This document shows, in pieces, positions 10,228 through 21,500 of a DNA stretch of 64,000 nucleotides. Both the position numbers and the translations under genes were made by a program. Within the stretch, counting starts at the first letter, position 1. Each line of letters starts with the position of its first letter. Source of the DNA: Paraburkholderia panacisoli (GTDB taxonomy: Bacteria; Pseudomonadota; Gammaproteobacteria; Burkholderiales; Burkholderiaceae); assembly GCF_008369935.1 (NCBI RefSeq), contig NZ_VTUZ01000001.1:434001-498000 (forward strand). The letters are read 5' to 3'. The notes beneath the pieces were generated by a model, which was not told the DNA's origin, did not search any database, and was given only the letters and a program-made list of their open reading frames with translations.

Positions 10228-11703
10228 CTACAGGATCGGCGAGAAGAGCCGCGCCACGTGCATCAGCACACGCCGCAACGCGCCGGCCTGACGGTACTCG
10301 TTGCGGTCGATTTCGCGTGACTCGGCGAAATCGTTCAGCAGCATCGTTTCGACTTCCTGCGCAAAGCCGCGGTCCACGGTCAGCACCATGATCTCGAAGT
10401 TCAGCCGGAACGAACGGTTGTCGAGATTGGCGCTGCCGATCGCGGCCGCCACGCTGTCGATCAGCACGACCTTTTGATGCAGGAAGCCCGGCTGGTAGCG
10501 GAAGATCCGGATGCCCGCGCGCAGGGAGTCGTACGCATAGAGCTTCGAGGCGGCGAACACCACCCGGTGATCGCGCCGGCTCGGAATCAGAATGCGCACG
10601 TCGACGCCGCGCAGCACCGCGAGTCGCAGCGCCGAAAATACCGCTTCGTCGGGCACCAGGTAGGGCGTGGTGATCCAGATCCGCTCGCGCGCCGCGTTGA
10701 TCGCTTCGACGAAAAAGAGCGAACAGGTCTCCTGTTTGTCGGCGGGGCCGCTCGGCATGACGAGACAGTGCATGCCATGGCCGTTCGGCTGGTCGTCTGG
10801 CTGACCGTTCGGCTGATGAGTCGGCGCGGCGGGCGGCATGTCGAACTCGGGCAACTGTTGCGTGGCCCAGTGCCAGTCTTCGGTGAACACGAACTGGATG
10901 CTGGCGACCGCCGGGCCGCGCACCTCGATGTGCGTATCGCGCCACGGCGACAGCGGCGGCCTGCCGCCGAGATATTCGACGCCGACGTTATGGCCGCCGA
11001 CAAACGCGCGTTCGCCATCCACCGACACGATCTTGCGGTGATTGCGAAAGTTCAGTTGCAGCCGGTTCACGAAACGGCGATTGGTGGCGAACGGATGCAT
11101 TTCCACTCCGCCCGCGCGCAGCGCGGCGACGTAGCGGTGCGGCAGATCGAAGCTGCCGATGCTGTCGTACAGGAAGTACACGCGCACACCTTGCTGCGCC
11201 TTGGCGATCAGCGCGTCTTTGAACATCTCGCCGAGCGCATCGTCGCGCACGATGAAAAACTGCACGATCACGTAGCGGCGGGCGTTCTCGATCGCTTCGA
11301 AAATGGCCTCGAAGGTTGCCGCGCCATTCACGAGCGTGCGCACGGCGTTGCCCGGCAGGAACGGCATGCCGCCCAGTCGCGTGAGCGAATGCACGAGCCT
11401 CACGCCGAGCTGCTGCGTGGGCAGCCCTGCCGACGACGCATGGCTGTCCCATTCCGGCGGATGCGCACGTGTGCGCAGCAGTTCGTTTTCGACGCGGCGC
11501 GCGTCCGCATAGCCGGCGAACTTGCTGCGGCCGAGGAACAGATAGGGCACCAGCGTCAGGTACGGCATCGCGACCAGCGACACGGCCCACGCGATTGCGC
11601 CTTGCGAGGTGCGGGTGTTGAGAATCGCGTGGCATGCCGCGATCACGCCGAGGATGTGGGCGAGGGCGACCAGCGGGCCGACGTGAAGCAGGTCGAATGG
11701 CAT
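10228..11703 (-). CDS. cls: Cardiolipin synthase (phospholipase D family)
   Basis: This membrane-bound phospholipase D superfamily enzyme condenses two phosphatidylglycerol molecules into cardiolipin. From the ATG at 11703 it has 491 aa, the family's size. Two N-terminal transmembrane helices (about residues 7-28 and 36-57) are followed by two HKD motifs. The first has H222, K224 and D229 in NHRKIVSVDG with GGHNVG after it. The second is in FLHQKVVLIDS with SANLDNRSF. The frame remains open to 11862, but the extra 53 residues are Pro/Arg-rich and precede the natural membrane start MPFDLLHVG, so they were left out. A proline/glutamine/asparagine-rich insert (about residues 320-340) separates the two halves. 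Confidence 0.92.
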   Translation of the reverse strand: MPFDLLHVGPLVALAHILGVIAACHAILNTRTSQGAIAWAVSLVAMPYLTLVPYLFLGRSKFAGYADARRVENELLRTRAHPPEWDSHASSAGLPTQQLGVRLVHSLTRLGGMPFLPGNAVRTLVNGAATFEAIFEAIENARRYVIVQFFIVRDDALGEMFKDALIAKAQQGVRVYFLYDSIGSFDLPHRYVAALRAGGVEMHPFATNRRFVNRLQLNFRNHRKIVSVDGERAFVGGHNVGVEYLGGRPPLSPWRDTHIEVRGPAVASIQFVFTEDWHWATQQLPEFDMPPAAPTHQPNGQPDDQPNGHGMHCLVMPSGPADKQETCSLFFVEAINAARERIWITTPYLVPDEAVFSALRLAVLRGVDVRILIPSRRDHRVVFAASKLYAYDSLRAGIRIFRYQPGFLHQKVVLIDSVAAAIGSANLDNRSFRLNFEIMVLTVDRGFAQEVETMLLNDFAESREIDRNEYRQAGALRRVLMHVARLFSPIL

Positions 11704-12015
11704 AAGCTCGCGAAGAGTTGGCGAAGCGCAGCGCTTTAGAGGCGGGTGCGGGTGGCTGATTGGCGCACGGGGAGTCGAGGGCCGCGGGTTCAAAAGCGCA
11801 GGCTCAAGCGGTACAGACTCACGCAACGCAGCGCCTGGGACACGCAGCTTCAAGCACCACACCTCGAGCAGCGCAGACGCAGACGATTGTCCACACTAAA
11901 ACCCAGCGCCTTCAAACAGCTGCGCGTAGCCGACCCGCGTCGAAAGCGCGCTCAAACGCGACACGCACGGCTCCTGCACAGACCTGCCGCGCGCACAGCG
12001 TCATCCAGCAAACGA
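11704..12015. other. Intergenic region between cls and prmB, no gene seen
   Basis: These 312 bases lie upstream of cls and downstream of prmB, both leftward. Several frames are open, but their translations are Arg/Ala/Thr-rich and look like GC-driven noise. I see no clear terminator for the dap-prmB operon and no convincing promoter for cls. Confidence 0.5.
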
Positions 12016-12900
12016 TCAAACCGGCAGATCCGTCGCCTGAATCAGGAACACGTTGTCATCACCTGCGCTGGTCGACAGCCACACCAGATCGAGTCCGCCG
12101 AACGCCGCTTCCACATGCGCGCGCTCATTGCCGATCTCGACCACCAGCACGCCGTTTTCCGTCAGCCAGTTGCGCGCGTCGGCGATGATCCGGCGCACCA
12201 CGTCCATGCCGTCGGCACCGCCCGCCAGCGCCATGTCCGGCTCGTGCTTGTATTCGGCGGGCAGTTCCTGCATCGACGCCGCGTTCACGTAAGGCGGATT
12301 GCTGATGATCACGTCGTAGCGGCGCTCGGCGAGCGGCGCATACAGATCGCCTTCGAACAGTGCGATGCGGTCCTCGAGCTTGTAATCCGTCACGTTACGC
12401 GCGGCGACTTCGAGCGCGGGCGCCGACAGGTCCACGGCGTCGATATCCGCGTTCGGGAACGCGTGCGCCGCGAGAATCGCGAGGCAGCCGGAGCCGGTGC
12501 ACAGCTCCAGCACGGCGCTCACCTGCTCGGGGTCTTCCACGTACGGCTGCAAGCCGTCCTGCAGCAGTTCGCCGATGAACGAACGCGGCACGATCACGCG
12601 CTCGTCCACGTGAAAGCGGAAGCCGTGCATCCACGCTTCCTGCGTGATGTACGCGGCCGGCACGCGGTCGGCAGCGCGCCGTTCGATCACGTTCAGCACG
12701 GCGTCGATTTCGGCTGCGCTCAGGCGCGCGTCGAGGAACGGCTCCAGCAGATCGAGCGGCAGATGCAGCGTGTGCAGGATCAGATAGGCGGCTTCGTCGT
12801 AGGCGTTGGCCGAGCCGTGGCCAAACGACAGCTCGGCCTGGTTGAAGCGCGACACGCCAAAACGCAGCAAGTCGCGAACAGTGGAAAACGGGAGCGTCAT
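12016..12900 (-). CDS. prmB: 50S ribosomal protein L3 glutamine methyltransferase PrmB
   Basis: PrmB methylates a glutamine of ribosomal protein L3 using S-adenosylmethionine. The protein is 294 aa. An N-terminal helical domain carries ELSFGHGSANAYDEAAYLIL, typical of PrmB rather than of the release-factor enzyme PrmC. The SAM-binding motif I is LELCTGSGCLAI, the acidic residue DAVDLSAPAL follows, and the substrate-binding motif is NPPYVN. It is the last gene of the leftward dap cluster, 16 bases after dapE, so it is probably co-transcribed with it. Confidence 0.92.
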   Translation of the reverse strand: MTLPFSTVRDLLRFGVSRFNQAELSFGHGSANAYDEAAYLILHTLHLPLDLLEPFLDARLSAAEIDAVLNVIERRAADRVPAAYITQEAWMHGFRFHVDERVIVPRSFIGELLQDGLQPYVEDPEQVSAVLELCTGSGCLAILAAHAFPNADIDAVDLSAPALEVAARNVTDYKLEDRIALFEGDLYAPLAERRYDVIISNPPYVNAASMQELPAEYKHEPDMALAGGADGMDVVRRIIADARNWLTENGVLVVEIGNERAHVEAAFGGLDLVWLSTSAGDDNVFLIQATDLPV

Positions 12901-12916
12901 CGCAAATAGTCCTTGG

Positions 12917-14158
<1,242 letters not shown>

Positions 14159-14252
14159 TTACTGCGGGTTGCTTCTTGTTCTGGCGCGGGGCTGCTGGCG
14201 AAACGGGCGGCACCTGCGACGCCCGCTTTGGCATTGAGCCTCGCGCGCAGGT

Positions 14253-14618
14253 TCACGCAAACAGCGCCGCGTATTCGTCCGTGGAAAAACCGAGCGACTT
14301 GACCCGCCCGTTGACCACCAGCACCGGGCGCTTGATCACCGACGGCTTGTGGATCATCAACGCGATCGCGCCCGGCTGCGTCTCGGCGGCCGCCTTCATG
14401 TCGTCGGACAGACCGCGCCACGTGGTGCCGCGGCGGTTCAGCAACGCGTCGAGCTTCACGTCCTTCAGCCAGTCCTGCACGAGCGGCTCGGTCACGCCGG
14501 CCTTCTTGAAGTCGTGAAACTCGAACTCGACACCATGCTCTTCCAGCCACACGCGGGCTTTCTTCACGGTGTCGCAGTTTGGGATGCCGTAGACGACGGT
14601 TTTGGTGCCGCGCGCCAT
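14253..14618 (-). CDS. ArsC/Spx-like thioredoxin-fold protein (YffB type)
   Basis: This 121-aa thioredoxin-fold protein of the ArsC/Spx/YffB group has a single-Cys active-site region, VYGIPNCDTVKKARVWL (Cys at about residue 15). The fold's conserved RRG in LLNRRGTTWRGL and the cis-Pro region IKRPVLVVNG are also present. It lacks the usual second Cys of a CXXC motif, as in E. coli YffB, which also sits beside dapE. YffB-type proteins are suspected GSH-linked thiol reductases; no reaction is proved. Its ATG shares one base with the dapD stop (TGATG), so the two are translationally coupled. The 196-base gap to dapE shows no other gene. Confidence 0.85.
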   Translation of the reverse strand: MARGTKTVVYGIPNCDTVKKARVWLEEHGVEFEFHDFKKAGVTEPLVQDWLKDVKLDALLNRRGTTWRGLSDDMKAAAETQPGAIALMIHKPSVIKRPVLVVNGRVKSLGFSTDEYAALFA

Positions 14619-15445
14619 CAGTCGCCTCGCAGCAGCTCGTTCAGGCCGACCTTCGCGCGAGTCTTTGCGTCGACCTTCTTGACGATCACCGCGCAGTACA
14701 GGCTATGCGAGCCGTCCTTCGACGGCAGGTTGCCCGCCACCACCACCGAGCCCGCCGGGATGCGGCCGTACGTGACTTCGCCGGTTTCGCGGTCGTAAAT
14801 CTTGGTGCTCTGGCCGAGGTAGACGCCCATCGAGATCACCGAGTTCTCTTCGACGATCACGCCTTCGACCACTTCCGAACGCGCGCCGATGAAGCAGTTG
14901 TCTTCGATGATGACCGGGTTGGCCTGCAGCGGCTCCAGCACGCCGCCGATGCCCACGCCGCCCGACAGGTGCACGTTCTTGCCGATCTGCGCGCACGAGC
15001 CGACGGTGGCCCACGTGTCCACCATCGTGCCTTCGTCGACGTAGGCGCCGATGTTGGTGTACGACGGCATCAGCACGACGTTCTTCGCGATGAACGAGCC
15101 GCGCCGCGCGATCGCGGGCGGCACCACGCGGAAGCCGCCCGCGGCGAAGTCTTCAGCGGTGTAGTTGGCGAACTTCGACGGCACCTTGTCGTAGAACTGC
15201 GAGTAGCCGCCGGCCGGCATCGGCGCGTTGTCTTCGAGGCGGAACGACAGCAGCACGGCTTTCTTCAGCCATTGGTTGACGACCCAGTCGCCATCCTTCT
15301 TTTCGGCCACGCGCAGCGCGCCCTTGTCCAGTTGCTCGATTGCGTGGGCGACGGCTTCGCGCACTTCGGCCGGAGCGGCTTTCGGCGACAGGTCGGCGCG
15401 GTTTTCCCAGGCGGTGTCAATGATCTGCTGAAGTTGTTGCGACAT
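14618..15445 (-). CDS. dapD: Tetrahydrodipicolinate N-succinyltransferase
   Basis: DapD transfers succinyl from succinyl-CoA to tetrahydrodipicolinate, the committed acylation step of the succinylase branch of lysine/DAP synthesis. The protein is 275 aa, the standard length. An N-terminal helical domain is followed by a left-handed beta-helix with hexapeptide repeats ([21 protein letters not shown], then [23 protein letters not shown]) and a short C-terminal domain ending in LLRGD. The start is ATG before SQQLQQIID. It follows dapC by 90 bases and overlaps the ArsC-like gene by one base. Confidence 0.97.
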   Translation of the reverse strand: MSQQLQQIIDTAWENRADLSPKAAPAEVREAVAHAIEQLDKGALRVAEKKDGDWVVNQWLKKAVLLSFRLEDNAPMPAGGYSQFYDKVPSKFANYTAEDFAAGGFRVVPPAIARRGSFIAKNVVLMPSYTNIGAYVDEGTMVDTWATVGSCAQIGKNVHLSGGVGIGGVLEPLQANPVIIEDNCFIGARSEVVEGVIVEENSVISMGVYLGQSTKIYDRETGEVTYGRIPAGSVVVAGNLPSKDGSHSLYCAVIVKKVDAKTRAKVGLNELLRGD

Positions 15446-15535
15446 ATGCGTGCTTTTCTGAAGAGTAGAAGTCTGAAGAAGGGGATGCTGCGCGCGGGGC
15501 GTTCGCCTGAAACTCGCGAAACGACCTCGCCGATC

Positions 15536-16753
15536 TCAGCCAGCGAGCGCGCGGCAAAAATCGACGATCCGCTGCGCGCCCTCGGTGCATTCGTCGACGT
15601 CGGCGACCAGCGCGAGGCGCACGAAATTGCGGCCGGGGTTCACGCCGTGCGCAGTACGCGCGAGGAACGAGCCCGGCAGAACCGTCACATTATAGTCGGC
15701 GCGCAGGCGCTGGGCGAACTCGGTGTCCGTGAGGCCGGTACACGAGACGTTCGCCCACAGGTAGAACGCGGCGTCGGGCAGGCGCACGTCGAGCACGTCG
15801 GCGAGCATCGGCGTGACGGTCGAGAACTTCTGCAGGTACTTCGCGCGGTTCTCGCGCACGTGCGTCTCGTCGTTCCAGGCCGCGATGCTGGCGCTCTGGA
15901 ACACCGTCGACAACGCCGCGCCGTGGTAGGTGCGGTAGAGCAGGAAGGCCTTGAGGATGGCCGGGTCGCCGGCGACGAAGCCCGAGCGCATGCCCGGCAC
16001 GTTCGAGCGCTTGGACAGGCTCGACAGCATGACCAGCCGCTCGAAGCCGCGGCCGAGCATGTGCGCGGCTTCGAGGCCGCCGAGCGGGGGATTCGCTTCG
16101 TCGAAATAGATCTCGGAGTAGCACTCGTCCGATGCGATCACGAAGCCGTAGCGGTCCGACAGCGCGAACAGCTCGCGCCAGTCGTCGAGCGTGAGCACCG
16201 CGCCGGTCGGGTTGCCCGGCGAGCAGACGTACAGCAGTTGCGTGCGGGCCCAGATGTCGGCCGGCACCGCCGCGTAGTCGCACGCGAAGTTGCGCGCCGG
16301 GTCGCTATTGACGAAGTACGGCTGCGCGCCGCCGAGAAGCGCCGCGCCTTCGTAGATTTGGTAGAACGGGTTCGGACAGAGTACGATCGCAGGCTCGCTG
16401 CCCGCTTTACGCTGCGGGTCCAGCACCGTCTGTGCGAGCGCGAACAGCGCCTCGCGCGAGCCCGCGACCGGCAGCACCTCGGTGGCCGGATCGATGGACG
16501 GCAGGCCGTAGCGCTGCCTGATCCACTGCGCGATCGATTCGCGCAGCGCCGGTGTGCCGAGCGTGGCCGGATACGTGGCGAGGCCGCCGAGCGACGCGAT
16601 CACGGCGTCGCGGATGAGTGCCGGCGTCGGATGTTTCGGCTCGCCGATGCCGAAGCTGATATGCGCGAGGCCGGCCGGCGGCGTGACGTCTTCGAAAAGC
16701 ACGCGCAGCTTTTCGAACGGATAGGGCTGAAGGGAATCGAGTAGCGGGTTCAC
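15536..16753 (-). CDS. dapC: N-succinyldiaminopimelate aminotransferase
   Basis: This fold-type I PLP aminotransferase converts N-succinyl-2-amino-6-ketopimelate to N-succinyl-LL-DAP using glutamate. It has 405 aa from a GTG start. Seen in the sequence are FGIGEPKHPTP near the N-terminus, SPGNPTGAV (about 178-186), the PLP-ring Asp D209 with Y212 in SDECYSEIYFDE, the Schiff-base lysine K248 in SSLSKRSNVPGMRSGF, and the carboxylate Arg near the C-terminus (NFVRLALV). The position at the head of the dapD/dapE operon fixes the substrate assignment, which sequence alone could not. Upstream lies a 604-base non-coding stretch with short repeats. Confidence 0.94.
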   Translation of the reverse strand: MNPLLDSLQPYPFEKLRVLFEDVTPPAGLAHISFGIGEPKHPTPALIRDAVIASLGGLATYPATLGTPALRESIAQWIRQRYGLPSIDPATEVLPVAGSREALFALAQTVLDPQRKAGSEPAIVLCPNPFYQIYEGAALLGGAQPYFVNSDPARNFACDYAAVPADIWARTQLLYVCSPGNPTGAVLTLDDWRELFALSDRYGFVIASDECYSEIYFDEANPPLGGLEAAHMLGRGFERLVMLSSLSKRSNVPGMRSGFVAGDPAILKAFLLYRTYHGAALSTVFQSASIAAWNDETHVRENRAKYLQKFSTVTPMLADVLDVRLPDAAFYLWANVSCTGLTDTEFAQRLRADYNVTVLPGSFLARTAHGVNPGRNFVRLALVADVDECTEGAQRIVDFCRALAG

Positions 16754-17357
16754 GGGGCGGATCGAGCCTGATCGAAGATGGGCGCAGACGGATGCTGGAA
16801 GAAGCAGAGCACGCGCGCCGGCGGCAAAGCGCGTGGAATGCGCTGGACAGACCGGCCGGCGACGGCAAGCGGATGATTATAGCGTGGCCCGCACTAGCGT
16901 GGCCCGCGTCAGGGTGGCCCGCATTGCGCGGCCCGCATTGCGTGGCGCGCGGGGCATGGCGAGCGAGGTGGCGCGCAGGGCGCGGCAGCGGGACCTGGCA
17001 AGCCTTGGCAGATAGCGCCAGGCAGCGGCAGGCAGGCGGGACCAGACAATCGAGGACCGCGCCACGCCGCAATTGAGGGACCCACTGGAAAGACATAGCG
17101 CGCCGTCAGGCAACGGCGCAACCCGCCAGGCGGCGCATGGAAGGCGTTGCAGCGGGAACGACGCGAACCGCGGACGGTTCGCGAAAAAAACAGGCAGGAG
17201 CAGCAATGTACGCAGCAGTCCCGGAGACAGTCGGACAAAGCGGGCGCGAGCCCGCCTCGGCCCGCGACGCCGACAACATCACAAATAGCATCGCAAGCCA
17301 CTCCGCGAAAAACATCGCCAGCCATCGCGCACGCCACTGCGAGAGGAGCGCCGCGCG
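16754..17357. other. Long intergenic region between dapC and the DMT transporter gene
   Basis: This 604-base region separates divergent dapC and the transporter gene, so it should hold both promoters. It contains a tandem array of an about 15-bp motif (16881-16953). The remaining sequence is GC-rich with scattered GGCAGG-type and GCGCGGC-type runs. Open frames in it (for example 16792-17076) encode Trp/Arg/Ala-rich low-complexity peptides and are unlikely to be genes. No clear sigma-70 promoter was recognised. Confidence 0.5.
16881..16953. repeat. Imperfect 15-bp tandem repeat upstream of dapC
   Basis: Three 15-bp units (AGCGTGGCCCGCACT, AGCGTGGCCCGCGTC, AGGGTGGCCCGCATT) are followed by two shorter, decayed units beginning GCGCGGCCC and GCGTGGCGC. 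The period is 15, then 14. It lies 128 bases upstream of the dapC start and is not coding on either strand as far as I can see. Confidence 0.75.
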
Positions 17358-18386
17358 ATGAACAACTGGCTTCGCAATGGCTGGCCGACGCTCGCGATCA
17401 TGCTGGGTGCCTCGGTATGGGGAATGATCTGGTATCCGCTGCGCATGCTGGCGGCCCTCGGCGTCACCGGCACTGCGGCCAGCGCGCTGACGAGCGGCGC
17501 CGGCTGTCTGTTCGTGCTGCTGGTGCGCCGCCGCGCGCTCAAGACCGTGAGCTGGCACTGGCTGCTGCCGGCGCTCGCGCTGGCAGCGGGCATCACCAAC
17601 CTCGGCTTCGTGTGGGGCTCGATCCACGGGCAGGTGATGCGCGTGCTGCTGCTGTTCTATCTCACCCCCGCATGGACCGCGCTGTTTGCGCACTTCATTC
17701 TGCATGAACGGCTGACCTGGTCGGGCGCGGCGCTCGCGGGATTGTCGCTGGCCGGCGCGATGACCATGCTCTGGTCGCCCCAGCTCGGCATTCCCGTGCC
17801 CGGCAATCTCGCCGAATGGGCGGGCCTCGCGGGCGGCATGGGCTTCGCGATGAGCAACGTGCTGATCCTCAAGACGAGCCGCGTGCTGCCGGACATGAAG
17901 CCGGAAATGCGCACCGCGGTGATCTTCGGCGGTGCGGCGATCTTCAGCGCGTGCGCGTCGCTGTTCGAAGCGATGCCCGCGCCGCCCTCCGGCGCGCATC
18001 TCGGCACCGCCGCGTTGCTCGTGCTCGGCCTCGGTCTGCTGCTGGCGTCGAACAATATGCTGGTGCAGTACGGCCTCGCGCGCGTGCCGGCCAACCGCGC
18101 GTCGATCATCATGCTGTTCGAGATCGTGGTCACCGCGCTATCCGCATGGCTGTTCGCCGGCGAGACCCCGGGCCCGCGCGAATGGGCCGGCGGCCTATGC
18201 ATCGTGCTCGCCTCTGCGTTATCCAGCTGGGTGCACCGGACTAAAGTCTTGCCGCCCGACCCATCCACGGAGGACGTGAGCATCGCGCCCGGCAGCATCG
18301 GTGACAATGGTGGCCCTGGCGGCACCGGCGGCACCGGCCGAAGCGACCGTAAGGGCGGTAAGAATCGTCCACGTGCGATGGTATGA
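17358..18386 (+). CDS. DMT superfamily (EamA) permease
   Basis: This inner-membrane drug/metabolite transporter has two EamA repeats and about ten hydrophobic helices in 342 aa. Seen in the sequence are helix 1 MLGASVWGMIWYPLRML, a loop with the acidic pattern FILHERLTWSGAALAGL at the end of the first repeat, and LFEIVVTALSAWLFAGETPGPREWAGG at the end of the second. The last 50 or so residues form a Gly/Asp/Lys-rich tail (NGGPGGTGGTGRS) that is not part of the family. A GAGAGGAG ribosome site lies 6-9 bases before the ATG. The substrate cannot be told; many relatives export amino acids or metabolites. Confidence 0.85.
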   Translation: MNNWLRNGWPTLAIMLGASVWGMIWYPLRMLAALGVTGTAASALTSGAGCLFVLLVRRRALKTVSWHWLLPALALAAGITNLGFVWGSIHGQVMRVLLLFYLTPAWTALFAHFILHERLTWSGAALAGLSLAGAMTMLWSPQLGIPVPGNLAEWAGLAGGMGFAMSNVLILKTSRVLPDMKPEMRTAVIFGGAAIFSACASLFEAMPAPPSGAHLGTAALLVLGLGLLLASNNMLVQYGLARVPANRASIIMLFEIVVTALSAWLFAGETPGPREWAGGLCIVLASALSSWVHRTKVLPPDPSTEDVSIAPGSIGDNGGPGGTGGTGRSDRKGGKNRPRAMV

Positions 18387-18544
18387 TTGCCCCTCATTAG
18401 CCGGCGCATGCGTGAGCGTGTGCAGCCGGCACCCGTGTTCCGAGGGTTTGCGGGGTTCGCGGGCCGTTTCGCTGCATCGGCGAACGGCTCGCGCGGCCTT
18501 CACGAGCCACCTATTATTTTCCCTTTCCAAACAGCGAAATCGCC

Positions 18545-21500
18545 GTGCGTCTGACCTCGATCAAACTCGCTGGCTTCAAGTCATTCGTCGATCCCACGCA
18601 TTTCCAGGTCCCGGGCCAGCTAGTCGGCGTGGTCGGACCGAACGGGTGCGGCAAGTCCAACATCATCGACGCCGTGCGCTGGGTGCTCGGCGAATCGCGC
18701 GCCTCCGAGCTGCGCGGCGAGTCGATGCAGGACGTGATCTTCAATGGCTCGACCGCGCGCAAGCCGGGTAGCCGCGCCAGCGTCGAACTGGTGTTCGACA
18801 ATGCCGACGGCCGCGCCGCCGGCCAGTGGGGCCAGTATGCCGAAATCGCCGTGAAGCGCGTGCTCACGCGCGACGGCACCTCGAGCTACTACATCAACAA
18901 TCTGCCGGCGCGCCGCCGCGACATCCAGGACATCTTCCTCGGCACCGGCCTCGGGCCGCGCGCGTACGCGATCATCGGCCAGGGCATGATCGCGCGGCTG
19001 ATCGAGGCGAAGCCCGAAGAACTGCGGGTGTTCCTCGAAGAAGCCGCCGGCGTGTCGAAATACAAGGAACGCCGCCGCGAAACTGAGAACCGTCTGCACG
19101 ACACGCGCGAGAATCTGACGCGGGTCGAGGACATCGTCCGCGAACTGGGGGCCAACCTCGAGAAGCTCGAAGGGCAGGCCGTAGTGGCCACGCGCTACAA
19201 GGAACTGCAGAGCGACGGCGAAGAGAAGCAGCGTCTGTTGTGGCTGTTGCGCAAGAACGAAGCCGGCAGCGAGCGGGAGCGCCAGCAGCGCGCGATCGAA
19301 CAGGCGCAGATCGACCTCGAAGCGCAAACCGCGAAGCTGCGAGAAGTCGAAGCGCAACTCGAAACGCTGCGAGTCGCGCACTACTCCGCGAGCGATGCGA
19401 TGCAGGGCGCGCAAGGCGCGCTGTACGAAGCGAACTCGGAAGTCAGCCGGCTCGAAGCCGAGATCAAGTTCATCGTCGAATCGCGCAACCGTGTGCAGGC
19501 GCAGATCGCCGCGCTGACCGCGCAGCGCGAGCAGTGGCAGTCACAAGCCGAAAAGGCACAGGGCGATATCGAGGACGCTGAAGAACAACTGGCCGTCGCC
19601 GAAGAAAAAGCCGCGCTCGCCGAAGACGAAGCCGCCGCGAAGCACGACGCGATGCCCGCGCTCGAAGCGCGCTGGCGCGATGCGCAGACGGAGCTGAACG
19701 CGGAGCGCGGCGGCATCGCGCAGACCGAACAGGCGCTCAAGCTCGAAGCCGCGCATCAGCGCAATGCGGATCAGCAATTGCAGCAGTTGCAGCAGCGTCA
19801 CGAGCGGCTGAAGTCGGAAAAGGGCGGTCTCGACGCCCCCGACGAAGCGCAGCTCGAAGACCTGCGCATGCAACTCGCCGAGCACGAAGAGATTCTGCAC
19901 GACGCGCAAGCGCGTCTCGCGGATGCGCAGGAAACGCTGCCGCGCCTCGACGGCGAACGCCGTGCCGCGCAGGAGCGCGTACAGGCCGAAGGCGCGCAGA
20001 TCCATCAGCTCGACGCGCGTCTCGCCGCGCTCAAGCAGTTGCAGGAAAACGTACAGACCGAAGGCAAGATCCAGCCGTGGCTCGAAAAGCACGAACTGGG
20101 CGGCCTGCCGCGTCTGTGGAAGAAGCTGCACGTCGAAGCCGGCTGGGAAACCGCGCTCGAAGCGGTGCTGCGTGAGCGCCTCGCCGCGTTGGAAGTGTCG
20201 AACCTCGACTGGGTCAAGGCATTCGCCACCGACGCGCCGCCTGCCAAGCTCGCGTTCTACGCGCCGCCCGTGGCCGGTCAGCCGGCCGCCATGCCGCCCG
20301 GGTTGCGGCCTTTGCTGTCGCTGGTGCGCATCGACGACGCGGGCATTCGCGCGGTGCTGAACGACTGGCTCGGCCTCGCGTTCGTCGCCGACGACCTGCA
20401 GCAGGCGCTCGGCATGCGCTCGCAATTGCCGGAAGGCGGTTCGTTCGTCGTCAAGGCGGGTCACGTGGTGACGCGCGTCGGCGTGCAGCTGTACGCCGCC
20501 GATTCCGAGCAGGCCGGCATGCTGGCCCGTCAGCAGGAAATCGAAAATCTCGCGCGCCAGGTGCGCGCGCAGGCCTTGCTCGCCGACGAGGCGAAAGCCG
20601 CCGCGATCCGCGCCGAAGCCGCCCACACGCAAGCCGCGCAAGCGCTGACCGACGTGCGTCAGCAGGCCGAGCGCGCCACCCAGCGCGTGCACGCGCTGCA
20701 GATGGATGTGCTCAAGCTCACGCAAGCGCACGAGCGTTACACCCAGCGCAGCACGCAGATTCGCGAGGAACTCGAAGAGATCACCGCGCAGATCGAAGAG
20801 CAGCGCGCGATGCGTACGGAGTCGGAAGCGAACTTCGAGCGGCACGACGCCGAACTCGCGGAATTGCAGGCGCGTTTCGAAGATCACCAGATGGCCTTCG
20901 AGGCGCTCGACGAAGAACTGACCACCGCCCGCGGCCAGGCGCGCGACCTCGACCGCGCCGCCACCGACGCGCGCTTCGCCGCGCGCAACATGGCGAACCG
21001 CATCGACGAATTGAAGCGCAGCATCCAGGTCGCGCACGAGCAGAGCGAGCGCGTCGCGGTGTCGCTGGAAGACGCGCGCGCCGAGCTGGAAACGATCAAC
21101 CAGCAGACCGCGCACACCGGCTTGCAGGACGCGCTCGACATCCGTTCGGTCAAGGAAGAGGCGCTGCACGCCGCGCGCCTCGAACTCGACGATCTGACCG
21201 CCAAGCTGCGCTCCGCCGACGAAACCCGCCTCACCGCCGAGCGCGCGCTGCAACCGCTGCGCGACCGCATCAACGAATTGCAGCTGAAGGAGCAGGCCGC
21301 GCGCCTGAACGGCGAGCAGTTCATCGAGCAACTCGCGGCGGCGGGCGTCGACGAGGCCGAGCTGCAAGCCAAGCTCACGCCGGACATGAAGCCGTCGTAC
21401 CTGCAAGGCGAAGTCACGCGCATCAACAACGCGATCACCGCGCTCGGCCCGGTCAACATGGCCGCGCTCGATGAGCTGAAGGCCGCGACCGAGCGCAAGT

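Noticed and set aside
16792..17076. 94-codon frame in the dapC upstream gap
   Set aside because: Composition driven by the GTGGCCCGC repeats; no ribosome site and no recognisable motif.
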